Positions 8,792 through 17,119 of a stretch of 64,000 nt of DNA are shown piece by piece; the first letter of the stretch is position 1, and the number at the start of each line of letters is the position of its first letter. Location of the stretch: contig DWZH01000107.1 of the NCBI GenBank assembly GCA_019118275.1, forward strand, positions 62,001-126,000. Reading direction: 5' to 3'. The stretch comes from Candidatus Brachybacterium merdavium (lineage in GTDB: Bacteria; Actinomycetota; Actinomycetes; Actinomycetales; Dermabacteraceae). The translations under genes and the position numbers were made by a program. A model generated the notes under the pieces. That model searched no databases. It was not told the DNA's origin and saw nothing but the letters and a program-made list of their open reading frames with translations.

Positions 8792-9727
8792 ATGCTCTCC
8801 ATCGGCGTGGACATCGGCGGGACCAAGATCGCGGCAGGGGTGGTCGATGAGCAGGGGTGGATCATCGCCACCACTACTCGTAGCACCCCGGCCACGGATC
8901 CGGAGCTGCTCGAGGCGGGCGTGGCCGATGCCGTCGCGGAGCTGCGGGCCGAGCATGAGGTGGCCGGTGTCGGGGTCGGGGCGGCGGGCTTCATCGGCGC
9001 CGATCGGCGCACGGTGAACTTCGCCGCCAACGTGGCCTGGCGCCATCATCCGCTGGCCGAGCAGCTCGAGCAGCTGCTGGGGCTGCCCGTGGTGGTGGAG
9101 AATGACGCCAACGCCGCAGGCTGGGCCGAATACCGTTTCGGCGCTGCGACGGAGGCGGTGCACATGCTGATGGTCACCGTGGGCACCGGACTGGGCGGTG
9201 CGATCGTCCTGGACGGCAACCTGGTGCGCGGCAGCGGAGGCTTCGCGGGGGAGGTCGCGCACATGACGGCTGTGCCCGACGGCCAGTGGTGCGGCTGTGG
9301 TCTGCGCGGGTGCCTGGAGCAGTACACGTCCGGGACCGCCCTGGTGCGCACCGCCAAGCGGCGCGCCGGCGTCGGGGACCCCGCGATGAGCCCGCTGGTG
9401 GAGGCCTCCGGGGGCACTCGCAAGGGCATCGACGGGCCCCTGATCACGCGTCTGGCTCAGCAGGGCGATCCCGGGTCGAGGGAGCTGATCGGCGAGCTGG
9501 GGACCTGGCTGGGGCGAGGGATGGCCTCCATCTCCTCGCTGCTGGATCCCGATGTGATCGTGGTCGGCGGCGGGGTGGCCGATGCCGGGGATCTGCTGCT
9601 CGATCCGGCACGACGGGCCTATTCCGCCTCGCTGACGGGCCGTGCCCACCGGGAGCCGGCCCGCTTCGTCCTGGCCGGTCTGGGTAACCGGGCCGGCATC
9701 GTCGGGGCCGCGGACCTGGCGCGCTGA
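8792..9727 (+). CDS. glk: ROK-family glucokinase
   Basis: This enzyme probably phosphorylates glucose to glucose-6-phosphate in the cytoplasm. The 311-residue protein has the N-terminal phosphate loop (GVDIGGTKIAAGVV), the catalytic ENDANAAGWAE segment, the VGTGLGGAIVLDG loop, and the ROK zinc motif CGCGLRGCLEQYTSG. The ATG at 8792 is preceded by GGAAGGAAC. An N-terminal repressor domain is absent, so this is an enzyme rather than a ROK regulator. Whether it prefers ATP or polyphosphate cannot be told from sequence alone. Confidence 0.92.
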   Translation: MLSIGVDIGGTKIAAGVVDEQGWIIATTTRSTPATDPELLEAGVADAVAELRAEHEVAGVGVGAAGFIGADRRTVNFAANVAWRHHPLAEQLEQLLGLPVVVENDANAAGWAEYRFGAATEAVHMLMVTVGTGLGGAIVLDGNLVRGSGGFAGEVAHMTAVPDGQWCGCGLRGCLEQYTSGTALVRTAKRRAGVGDPAMSPLVEASGGTRKGIDGPLITRLAQQGDPGSRELIGELGTWLGRGMASISSLLDPDVIVVGGGVADAGDLLLDPARRAYSASLTGRAHREPARFVLAGLGNRAGIVGAADLAR

Positions 9728-9729
9728 CC

Positions 9730-9747
9730 GCGCCGGCCCGCCGGCGC
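9730..9747. terminator. Short bidirectional hairpin between convergent genes
   Basis: A 7-bp perfect GC stem (9730-9736 with 9741-9747) and a 4-nt loop fill the 20-nt gap between glk and the next, convergent gene. It has no T-run, so termination is inferred from position only. Confidence 0.35.
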
Positions 9748-10320
9748 TCACACCTGGGCGCCGTCGTCGTCCCGCGGGGTGCGCGGCACCCTCAGCAGCA
9801 GCGCCACGACACCGCCGATGGCCGCGGCTCCGCCCAACCAGCCCAGGAACCCGGGCAGGGAGGGGGTGACGGTCGCCGTCACCATCAGCAGGAAGCCGCC
9901 GATCAGCGCTGTCCAGGACCACAGCGCACCCCCGGAGGGCTCGGGCAGATCCGGGTCCGGGGGCTCGAAATCCCCGTAGATGACCTCGTCATCGCTCAGG
10001 AAGTCGTCCTCGTCGAGCTCGGCGGGAGGCTGCGGGTCCCGTCCCGGGCCGCCGGCCGCAGGATGGGCGGCCCGGGAGCGGGCGCGGGACTCGGTTCCGG
10101 CCGGGTCGGCAGGCGAATCGGGGCCGAGGCCCCACAGCTCGTCGTCAGGGCCGGCGGATCCGTCAGGGGGCCGCGTCGAGGGGGGATGATCGCCGGCCGG
10201 TGGTTCGCGGGGCGGCTGCCCGGGGCCGAGCTCGAGGCCCTCCTGCTCGAGCATGCGCGCGAACTCGGCGTCCATGTCGCGGGGGCCGGGGCGTTCGCGA
10301 TCGTCGGGCGAGGTGTTCAT
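9748..10320 (-). CDS. Hypothetical membrane protein with acidic, proline-rich N-terminus
   Basis: I do not recognise a family for this 190-residue protein. The first 125 residues are hydrophilic, rich in Pro, Asp and Glu, and probably disordered. The C-terminus has two hydrophobic helices (WSWTALIGGFLLMVTATV and GWLGGAAAIGGVVALLL) joined by a short loop, then a charged tail. Its ATG overlaps the stop of the upstream hydrolase gene (ATGA at 10317-10320), so the two are translationally coupled. A membrane-anchored accessory protein is the most that can be said. Confidence 0.75.
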   Translation of the reverse strand: MNTSPDDRERPGPRDMDAEFARMLEQEGLELGPGQPPREPPAGDHPPSTRPPDGSAGPDDELWGLGPDSPADPAGTESRARSRAAHPAAGGPGRDPQPPAELDEDDFLSDDEVIYGDFEPPDPDLPEPSGGALWSWTALIGGFLLMVTATVTPSLPGFLGWLGGAAAIGGVVALLLRVPRTPRDDDGAQV

Positions 10321-11093
10321 GCCGGGCCTCGGGCGGGTCGCTGCACGTGCTGGTCCAGGAAGCGCGCCGAGGTGTCGAACAGCAGGTCGGCGTCGTGGTC
10401 GAGCGTGGCCAGGTGATAGCTGCGGGTCATCGACAGACGCTCGACCGGGCCGCGCACCCCGGCGGCGACGAGGTCGCTGTCACTGGGCCGGACCGTGTGG
10501 TCGACGGTGGAGGTCGCCAGCAGCACGGGGACGCGGACCGCTGACAACTGGGAGCGGGCGCGGGAGAACAGACGACGCAGGTTCGCCACCCCCCTCATCG
10601 GCACCCGGTCGTAAGCCTCCTCGTGGGCGCCCTCCAGAGCGATGTCGGAGCCGATGCCCTCCAGACTCGGGACGAACGGTGCGATCAGCGGGGCCAGGCG
10701 TGCTGCCGGCGGCAGGGTGAGCCCGGGATTGACCAGCACCACGGCGGCGATGCGTCCCTCCAGATCGGGGTCGGCGGCCAGCGTCAGGGTCAGCGCCCCT
10801 CCCATCGACAGCCCTCCGACCGCGATCGGCCCGTGCTCCCGGGAGAGGTCGAGTGCGGCATCGTGCACCCGCCCGTACCAGTCCTGCCACGTGGTCCGGG
10901 CCATCTGCTGCCAGGTGCTCCCGTGCCCCGGCAGCAGTGGAAGGTCCACATCCCAGCCGCGATCGGCGTGGTCCTGCGCCCACGGTCGCAGGGATTGCGG
11001 CGAACCGGTGAACCCATGGCACAGGAGCAGGCCGCCACGCGGGTTAGAGTGTCCCCGCGCGCGCCAGGAGCGGGAGAGTTCGCTGAAGGTCAT
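10317..11093 (-). CDS. Alpha/beta hydrolase (carboxylesterase / monoacylglycerol lipase-like)
   Basis: The 258-residue protein is a cytoplasmic serine hydrolase. Seen: the oxyanion region LLLCHGFTGSPQSLRPWA, the nucleophile elbow GLSMGGAL, a candidate acid in LATSTVDHTV, and the catalytic His in SYHLATLDHD. The order and spacing fit the Est30/monoglyceride lipase group. It lies between a membrane protein it is coupled to and a divergent acyltransferase, suggesting a role in lipid turnover (inference). GACGAT is six nt before the ATG and no Shine-Dalgarno is visible. Confidence 0.88.
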   Translation of the reverse strand: MTFSELSRSWRARGHSNPRGGLLLCHGFTGSPQSLRPWAQDHADRGWDVDLPLLPGHGSTWQQMARTTWQDWYGRVHDAALDLSREHGPIAVGGLSMGGALTLTLAADPDLEGRIAAVVLVNPGLTLPPAARLAPLIAPFVPSLEGIGSDIALEGAHEEAYDRVPMRGVANLRRLFSRARSQLSAVRVPVLLATSTVDHTVRPSDSDLVAAGVRGPVERLSMTRSYHLATLDHDADLLFDTSARFLDQHVQRPARGPA

Positions 11094-11202
11094 GGGTCCA
11101 TCGTCGCACCCCCGCCCGCTCGGTTCATCCCCTGCGCCTCAGACCCGCCCCGACGACCCGTCCCGGCCACGTGCCGCCGAGTCCCCACCCGAGGAGTCCG
11201 AC

Positions 11203-11898
11203 GTGCTGTACGAGATCGCCAAGCCTCCGGTCCGAGCGGTGATGTCAGCGGTCTGGAAGCCCACCATCAGCGGCGCCGAGCACATCCCCGACCAGGGTCC
11301 GGTGATCCTGGCCTCGAACCATCTGGCGTACTCGGACACGGTGATCCTGCCGGCATCGCTGCGGCGCACGGTGCATTTCCTGGGCAAGTCCGACATCTTC
11401 GCCGGCGGCTCGCCGCTGAACGCAGTGTTCGCGGCGATCATGCGCGGCCTGCACGTGATGCCGGTGGATCGTGCCGGGGGCAACGCCTCCCGCTCGGCGA
11501 TCGAGGCGGGCCTCGAGGTCCTGGAGGCTGGGAAGATCCTGGGCATCTACCCCGAGGGCACCCGCAGCCCGGACGGCCGGCTCTACCGCGGCAAGACCGG
11601 GGTGGCCCGCTTCGCCCTGGCCACCGGGGCTCCCATCGTCCCCGTCGCGATGCGGGGCAGCTTCGAGGCCCAGCGCGGACGCCGCTATCTGCCCCGCCGC
11701 TCCCCACGCATCGACGTGATGGTGGGGGAGCCGGTCCGACTCGAGCACCTCGAGCTGGAGGGCAAGGAGGAGGCCGTGGTGATGCGTGAGGCCACCGATG
11801 AGGTGGTCCGGCGCATCCAGGAGCTGTCGGGCCAGCAATACGTGGACGAGTACGCCGCGGACGTCAAGAAGCGCCTGCGCGACCACCGCGCCTCCTGA
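11203..11898 (+). CDS. 1-acyl-sn-glycerol-3-phosphate acyltransferase (PlsC-like)
   Basis: The 231-residue protein probably acylates lysophosphatidic acid to phosphatidic acid at the membrane. Seen: the catalytic NHLAYSD (NHX4D) box near residue 40, the FLGKSDIF segment, and the EGTRSPDG motif near residue 117, followed by GAPIVPVAM. The frame is open far upstream, but GTG at 11203 has GAGGAG six nt before it and gives a normal PlsC length. It is syntenic with a mycobacterial acyltransferase near aroG. Confidence 0.9.
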   Translation: MLYEIAKPPVRAVMSAVWKPTISGAEHIPDQGPVILASNHLAYSDTVILPASLRRTVHFLGKSDIFAGGSPLNAVFAAIMRGLHVMPVDRAGGNASRSAIEAGLEVLEAGKILGIYPEGTRSPDGRLYRGKTGVARFALATGAPIVPVAMRGSFEAQRGRRYLPRRSPRIDVMVGEPVRLEHLELEGKEEAVVMREATDEVVRRIQELSGQQYVDEYAADVKKRLRDHRAS

Positions 11899-11944
11899 GG
11901 GCCCGGACCGCGGGATGCGGGGCCCGCCCCCGGCCACGACTGCG

Positions 11945-11950
11945 TACCCT
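11945..11950 (+). promoter_or_regulatory. -10-like box of aroG (probable leaderless start)
   Basis: TACCCT lies exactly six nt before the GTG at 11957, and there is no Shine-Dalgarno in the gap. The same hexamer and spacing recur before dut at 37586. Confidence 0.5.
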
Positions 11951-11956
11951 GGTGGC

Positions 11957-13351
11957 GTGAACCAGTTCAGTCCTGATGCCCCCGCCCGTGCCCATGACTT
12001 CTCGCTGTCCTCGGCCGACGACGGCCTGGCGGCTCTGAGCGCATGGCGCGGGTATCCCCGGGTGCAGCAGCCCGTCTGGCCGGACGAGGCCGAGCGCAGC
12101 GCCGTCTTCGACGACCTGCGCGCCGCCCCGCCGCTGGTGTTCGCCGGCGAGGTCGACGTGCTGCGCGAGCGGGTGGCCGCCGCCGCTCGTGGCGAGGCGT
12201 TCTTGCTGGTGGGAGGCGACTGCGCGGAGACATTCGCCGAGGCCACCGCCGACCGCATCCGCAACAAGATCCGCACCATCCTGCAGATGGCGGCGGTGCT
12301 GACCTACGGGGCCTCCGTGCCGGTGGTGAAGATGGGGCGCATGGCGGGCCAGTTCGCCAAGCCCCGCTCGGGCGACGAGGAGACTCGCGACGGCGTCACC
12401 CTGCCCACCTACCGTGGGGACGCGGTCAACGACCACGCCTTCACCCTGGAGGCGCGCACCCCCGATCCGCAGCGTCTGTGGAGGATGTACACCACCAGCG
12501 CCTCGACGCTGAACCTGCTCCGCGCCTTCACGGGCGGCGGGTTCGCGGATCTGCGCGAGGTCCACTCCTGGAACCGTGGGTTCACATCCGGCAGCGGCTA
12601 CGACCGCTACGAGGAGCTGGCGGGTCAGATCGACAAGGCGATCCGCTTCATGGCCGCGATCGGGGCGGACTTCGACGCCCTGAAGGTCGTCGAGTTCTAC
12701 GCCTCCCACGAGGCGCTGCTGCTCGACTACGAGGAGGCCATGTCCCGGGTCGACTCCCGCACCGGCGAGATCTACGGCACCTCCGGTCACATGCTGTGGA
12801 TCGGCGAGCGCACCCGGCAGCTGGACGGTGCGCACGTGGACTTCATGGCGAAGCTGCGCAACCCGATCGGCGTGAAGCTGGGGCCGACGGCCACGGTCGA
12901 CGACGCGCTGCGGCTGATCGACACGCTCGACCCCGAGCGCGAGCCCGGTCGCCTGACCTTCATCACCCGCATGGGAGCCGGGAACATCCGCGATCGTCTG
13001 CCCGCCCTGGTCGAGGGAGTGCGCGATGCGGGAGCCCAGGTCGCCTGGGTCACCGATCCCATGCACGGCAACACGATCACCTCCTCCAACGGCTACAAGA
13101 CCCGCCGCTTCGAGGACATCCTCGACGAGGTGGTGGGCTTCTTCGAGGTCCACCAGGGGCTGGGGACGGTTCCCGCCGGGCTGCACATGGAGCTGACCGG
13201 TGACGACGTCACCGAGGTGCTCGGCGGAACCGGGGAGATCGACGAGGAGGGACTGACCCGCCGCTACGAGACACTGGTCGATCCGCGCCTGAACCACCAG
13301 CAGTCCCTCGAGCTGGCCTTCCTGGTCGCGGAGATGCTCTCGCGCCGCTGA
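11957..13351 (+). CDS. aroG: 3-deoxy-7-phosphoheptulonate synthase, class II (DAHP synthase)
   Basis: This enzyme condenses phosphoenolpyruvate and erythrose-4-phosphate, the first step of the shikimate pathway. The 464-residue protein is the plant-like class II form (LVGGDCAETFAEATADRIRNK is split here as VGGDCAETF and RIRNKIRT). Also seen: GRMAGQFAKPRS, SHEALLLDYE, KLGPT, RMGAGNIRD and WVTDPMHGNT. Start is GTG at 11957; further upstream sequence in frame belongs to the acyltransferase region. Class II enzymes in actinobacteria are usually feedback-controlled by aromatic amino acids, which the sequence alone cannot show. Confidence 0.95.
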   Translation: MNQFSPDAPARAHDFSLSSADDGLAALSAWRGYPRVQQPVWPDEAERSAVFDDLRAAPPLVFAGEVDVLRERVAAAARGEAFLLVGGDCAETFAEATADRIRNKIRTILQMAAVLTYGASVPVVKMGRMAGQFAKPRSGDEETRDGVTLPTYRGDAVNDHAFTLEARTPDPQRLWRMYTTSASTLNLLRAFTGGGFADLREVHSWNRGFTSGSGYDRYEELAGQIDKAIRFMAAIGADFDALKVVEFYASHEALLLDYEEAMSRVDSRTGEIYGTSGHMLWIGERTRQLDGAHVDFMAKLRNPIGVKLGPTATVDDALRLIDTLDPEREPGRLTFITRMGAGNIRDRLPALVEGVRDAGAQVAWVTDPMHGNTITSSNGYKTRRFEDILDEVVGFFEVHQGLGTVPAGLHMELTGDDVTEVLGGTGEIDEEGLTRRYETLVDPRLNHQQSLELAFLVAEMLSRR

Positions 13352-13361
13352 TGGCTCGCCG

Positions 13362-15353
13362 TCAGAAGACGGTGAGGGTGACGGTCGAGCCCTTGGCCAG
13401 CTCGCTGCCGGCCTCCGCGGACTGCTCGTAGACCAGTCCGAAGACCGGTTCTCCGCGATCGTGCTCGACCGTGACCGAGAAGCCCGCCGACTCCAGCTCG
13501 GAGCGGGCCTCGTCCTCCGGCATGCGGAACACGTCCGGAACGGTGACCATCTCCGGGCCGAGCGAGGTGACCAGCTCCACGGTGTCCCCGCGATGACCGG
13601 TGCCGGAGCCGGGCGACTGGGAGATCACCGAACCCTCCGGCACGGAAGCCGAGTGGGCGCTGGAGGTGGTGACGGTGAACCCGGCCTCCTCCAGCGCGAC
13701 GCGGGCGGTCTCGCCCTCGCGGCCGCTCTGGTCGGGGATCGGGATCGGCTGGCGCCCCTGGGAGGCGACCACATGGACCTCTCCTCCCGCCGGCAGCGCC
13801 TCGGCCTCCTGCGATTGGGAGACGATCTCGCCGGCCGGGACGGTCTCGGACCAGACCGCCTCGTCCTCGATCAGCACCAGGCCCTGCTCCTCCACCCGGG
13901 AGCGGGCGTCCTCGACGCTCATCCCCTCGAGGTCGGGGACCTCGAAGGTCTCCTCGCCGCGTGAGACGACCACGCGCACGTCGGCGCCCCGCTTGACGCT
14001 CTCCCCGCTGGCGGGGGAGGAGGAGATCACATGCCCCGCCGGGACGGAGGCGTCGAAGCGCTCCTCGGTGCGCGTGCCCAGATCGGCTGCGGACAGCGCC
14101 GCCTCGGCGTCCGACAGCCGGGTGCCCACCAGAACGGGCACGGTCCGGTCGGCTCCGGGGCCGACGGTCAGGTACCAGTCGGCGCCGCCCCACCCGCCCA
14201 GGGCGAGCACCGCGACCGCGCTGAGCGTCGCCAGCCCGGCCATCATGGGCGAACGGCGCCGAGCTCCCTGGACGCGGTGGCGTCCCTGTCGTGGGCGCGG
14301 GGCGGGCACGATCACGGAGCGCGACGCCGGTTCCTCGTCGCCGGCCGTGTCCTCGTCCGTGTCCTCGGCCGGGCCGGGCAGAGGGAACGCGCGCGGGGCC
14401 GCCCCGAGATCGGCGATCACCTCCTCGAGCAGCACGGTCGGCCGCGGTACCTCCCCGGTGTCGGCGTCCTCCCGCGGCCGGGGCCGGGTGTCCATGACAG
14501 CGTCGGGCAGGGAGTGCTGCAGCTCGTGCACGGCCCGCAGCAGGTCCAGCGCGCCCGCCGGGCGCTGCTCGACCGAGCGGGCCGCCGCCCAGGTCACCAG
14601 GGAGTCCAGCTCGCGGGGAATGCCGGAGACCACCGTCGACGGGGCGGGGATGTCGTCGTGGACGTGCTGGAAGGCGACGTGGACCGGCTGCTCCCCGGTG
14701 AACGGTTGGGTCCCGGTCAGCATCTCGAACAGCACCACACCCAGCGAGTACAGGTCACTGCGCTCGTCGCTGTGACCGCGGGTGACCACCTCCGGGCTGA
14801 TATAGGCGACCGTGCCCAGCAGCGTGGCGCTCGCGGAGGAGTTGGAGGTGCCGATCGCGCGCGCCAGACCGAAGTCGGCGACCTTCACCACGCCGCTGTG
14901 GTCGATCAGGATGTTCTCCGGTTTGATGTCGCGATGGACGATGCCGGCGCGATGCGCGGCGACCAGTGCCTCGAGGACCTGCGCGGTCACATCGAGCACC
15001 TCGCGCAGGGACTGTCGCGGCTGCTCGCTGATGCGGGCCCGCAGAGTCCTGCCCTCGATGAGCTCCATGGCCAGGTAGACGCTGTCGGCGTCCTCTCCCT
15101 GGTCGAAGACACCGACGACGTTGCGGTGGGCGAGACGTGCCGCGCTGCGGGCCTCGCGGCCGAAGCGCCGGCGGAAGTCCTCGTCCGTCGCCAGGTGCGG
15201 GTGCATGATCTTCAGGGCGACCACGCGATCCAGACGCTGGTCGTGCCCGCGATGGACGGTCGCCATTCCCCCGCGCGCGATGAGCTCCTCGACCCGGTAG
15301 CGGTCATCGAGGAGCGGGCCCATGCCGGGGGAAGTCGACGTCGCCGAGCTCAC
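13362..15353 (-). CDS. Membrane Ser/Thr protein kinase with four PASTA repeats (PknL position)
   Basis: The 663-residue receptor kinase has a cytoplasmic kinase domain at residues 18-275: catalytic Lys48 in VALKIM, HRDIKPEN with Asp142, DFG at 160-162. An acidic/basic linker follows, then one membrane helix at about 370-391 and an extracellular part with four PASTA repeats (VPVLVG, VPDLEG, IPDQSG, VPDVFR starts). PASTA domains are known to bind peptidoglycan fragments. GTG at 15353 is preceded by TAGATT at six nt. It faces an Rv2175c-like gene, so it occupies the pknL locus. It is PknB-like in architecture, so I leave the symbol empty. Confidence 0.93.
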   Translation of the reverse strand: MSSATSTSPGMGPLLDDRYRVEELIARGGMATVHRGHDQRLDRVVALKIMHPHLATDEDFRRRFGREARSAARLAHRNVVGVFDQGEDADSVYLAMELIEGRTLRARISEQPRQSLREVLDVTAQVLEALVAAHRAGIVHRDIKPENILIDHSGVVKVADFGLARAIGTSNSSASATLLGTVAYISPEVVTRGHSDERSDLYSLGVVLFEMLTGTQPFTGEQPVHVAFQHVHDDIPAPSTVVSGIPRELDSLVTWAAARSVEQRPAGALDLLRAVHELQHSLPDAVMDTRPRPREDADTGEVPRPTVLLEEVIADLGAAPRAFPLPGPAEDTDEDTAGDEEPASRSVIVPAPRPRQGRHRVQGARRRSPMMAGLATLSAVAVLALGGWGGADWYLTVGPGADRTVPVLVGTRLSDAEAALSAADLGTRTEERFDASVPAGHVISSSPASGESVKRGADVRVVVSRGEETFEVPDLEGMSVEDARSRVEEQGLVLIEDEAVWSETVPAGEIVSQSQEAEALPAGGEVHVVASQGRQPIPIPDQSGREGETARVALEEAGFTVTTSSAHSASVPEGSVISQSPGSGTGHRGDTVELVTSLGPEMVTVPDVFRMPEDEARSELESAGFSVTVEHDRGEPVFGLVYEQSAEAGSELAKGSTVTLTVF

Positions 15354-15359
15354 AAGGCC

Positions 15360-15365
15360 AATCTA
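15360..15365 (-). promoter_or_regulatory. -10 box of the PASTA kinase gene (probable leaderless start)
   Basis: TAGATT on the minus strand lies six nt before the GTG at 15353, with no ribosome-binding site between. Confidence 0.5.
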
Positions 15366-15478
15366 GACCGCAGTGCAGGGAGGACGCGGCAGCGACACAC
15401 ATCAGGGCCCAGGTGTGGTAAAACGCGGGCTCCGGGCCGGGGGTGCGCGGGGGAGGGCGTTCATGCCACCCTGGAGCG

Positions 15479-15832
15479 GTGGAAGATCTCGAGAAGCTCA
15501 TCACCGACTGGCTCACCCTGCCCGAGGTGGCCCTCGCCCTGGACGTGGACGTCTCCCGGGTGCGCCGCCTGATCGAGGACGATCAGCTGGTGGCCCTCCG
15601 CCGCGGCGACCCGGCGGTGCGGTCCGTGCCGGCGGAGCTGCTGGTGGATGGTCGGATCGCTCCCTACCTGGGAGGGACCGTGACAGTGCTGCGCGATGGC
15701 GGGTTCGACGATGTCGAGTTGCTGACCTGGCTGTTCACCGAGGACGAGAGCCTGCCCGGGCGCCCGATCGATCTCCTGCGGAGCGGTCAGCGCGGCGAGG
15801 TCCGCCGCCGCGCCCAGACCTTGGCCCTGTGA
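15479..15832 (+). CDS. Rv2175c-like DNA-binding protein
   Basis: The 117-residue protein has an N-terminal winged or MerR-type helix-turn-helix (LTLPEVALALDVDVSRVRRL) followed by an alpha-beta C-terminal half (GGTVTVLRDGGFDDVELLTWLF). This matches the mycobacterial Rv2175c family, whose member is a known substrate of PknL. Divergence from the PASTA kinase 125 nt away supports the same kinase-substrate relation here (inference). GTG at 15479 is chosen because CACCCT is six nt upstream and the frame before it has no initiator with a ribosome-binding site. Confidence 0.85.
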   Translation: MEDLEKLITDWLTLPEVALALDVDVSRVRRLIEDDQLVALRRGDPAVRSVPAELLVDGRIAPYLGGTVTVLRDGGFDDVELLTWLFTEDESLPGRPIDLLRSGQRGEVRRRAQTLAL

Positions 15833-15842
15833 CTTCCGCCGC

Positions 15843-16976
15843 TCAGGACGGCAGCGAGGCCACCTCGGTGGCCTGAGCCGCCAGGGCCGCCAGCCCTGCC
15901 CGGCCCTCTTCCCCGAGGCCCTCGGCCCGGTCCAGGATCTGTGCGGCACGCGCTGCCCGCTCCTGCACCTCCTCGGAGACCGAGGCCACGGCCCCGGTCC
16001 GCAGCATGAGCTCGTGGACCGCGGCGACGTCCGAGGCCGGGGCATCGGTGCGCCCGACAGTCCGTTCCAGCAGCTCGCGCTGCGCCCGGTCGGCGCCGGC
16101 CAGGGTGCGGGCCAGCAGCACTGTGCGCTTGCCCTCCTCGATGTCCCCGCCGATCGGCTTGCCGGTCTGATCGGTGTCGCCGACCACGCTGAGCAGGTCG
16201 TCGCGCAGCTGGAAGGCGGTCCCGATCTCGATCGACCACCGCGACAGCGCCTCGAGCGCGCCGGGCCCGGCACCCAGCAGGGCGGCCCCGATGCGCACCG
16301 GTCGCAGGACCGTGTACGGCACCGTCTTCCAGTGGATCACCTCCAGCGCCGCCCGCTCGGCGTCGGCGGTGGAGGTGAAGCCCCCGGCCTGATGGAGGAT
16401 GTCCAGGTACTGCCCCGACATCACCTCCGTGCGCAGCCGGTCGAACTCGCCGCGGGCGCGGGAGGTGTCCAGCGACTCTCCGTCGATCCCGGAGGCCAGC
16501 TGCTCGGACCAGCTGAGCGCCAGGTCGCCCAGCACGATCGCCACGGCGACCCCGAAGTCCTCGGGATCGCCGGACAGGGCCTCGCGCCGATGGCGCTCGG
16601 CCGCGGCGACGTGCATCGCGGGCCGGCCGCGGCGGGTGGGGGAGTGATCGATGACGTCGTCGTGCATGAGGGCTGCGGCCTGCACCAGCTCGATGGCGGC
16701 GCCGTAGCGGGCCAGGGCCTCGGTCTCCTCGTCCTCGGGGTGCCTCCCCAGAGCGGCCACCCCGCCCCAGAAGCAGAACCGGGGACGCAGCAGCTTGCCG
16801 CCCTCGAGATAGCCCTGGACGCCGTCGACGAGCAGGGCCGTCTCGGGGGCGACGGTGCGCAGCTCCTCCCGTCGTGCGGCGAGCTCGGTGCGGAGCACCC
16901 GGCCGACGCGGTCGACCACGTGGGCATCGAGATCGCGCAGGTGGTCGCGATCAGCAGCGGTGCCGGCTGAAACCAT
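15843..16976 (-). CDS. Polyprenyl diphosphate synthase (geranylgeranyl/farnesyl type, IdsA-like)
   Basis: This enzyme elongates allylic diphosphates with isopentenyl diphosphate, supplying menaquinone, carotenoid or lipid-carrier precursors. The 377-residue protein has the first Asp-rich motif in MHDDVIDHSPTRRG, GGKLLRP near the N-terminus, and the second Asp-rich region FQLRDDLLSVVGD..GKPIGGDIEEGKRT, in the GD variant normal for actinobacterial IdsA. ATG at 16976 has GGAGGG seven nt before it, and an upstream in-frame ATG at 16991 overlaps that site. Chain length cannot be fixed by eye. Confidence 0.92.
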   Translation of the reverse strand: MVSAGTAADRDHLRDLDAHVVDRVGRVLRTELAARREELRTVAPETALLVDGVQGYLEGGKLLRPRFCFWGGVAALGRHPEDEETEALARYGAAIELVQAAALMHDDVIDHSPTRRGRPAMHVAAAERHRREALSGDPEDFGVAVAIVLGDLALSWSEQLASGIDGESLDTSRARGEFDRLRTEVMSGQYLDILHQAGGFTSTADAERAALEVIHWKTVPYTVLRPVRIGAALLGAGPGALEALSRWSIEIGTAFQLRDDLLSVVGDTDQTGKPIGGDIEEGKRTVLLARTLAGADRAQRELLERTVGRTDAPASDVAAVHELMLRTGAVASVSEEVQERAARAAQILDRAEGLGEEGRAGLAALAAQATEVASLPS

Positions 16977-17119
16977 CGGGAATCCCTCCATATCGACACC
17001 CACGATCCTCGCACGGGCGTCTGGGGAGGATCCCGAACGCGGCTCCTCCCCAGACGGGCCCCGTCCACACAGCGCGATGTTCCGGGTCATGAGCGCTCCT
17101 CTTCCGCGACCCTCGTCCC

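Noticed and set aside
15843..16976. Second Asp-rich motif of the prenyl synthase looking degenerate (DD-x5-GD)
   Set aside because: This variant is the normal form in actinobacterial IdsA-type enzymes as I know them, so it is not a sign of inactivation.
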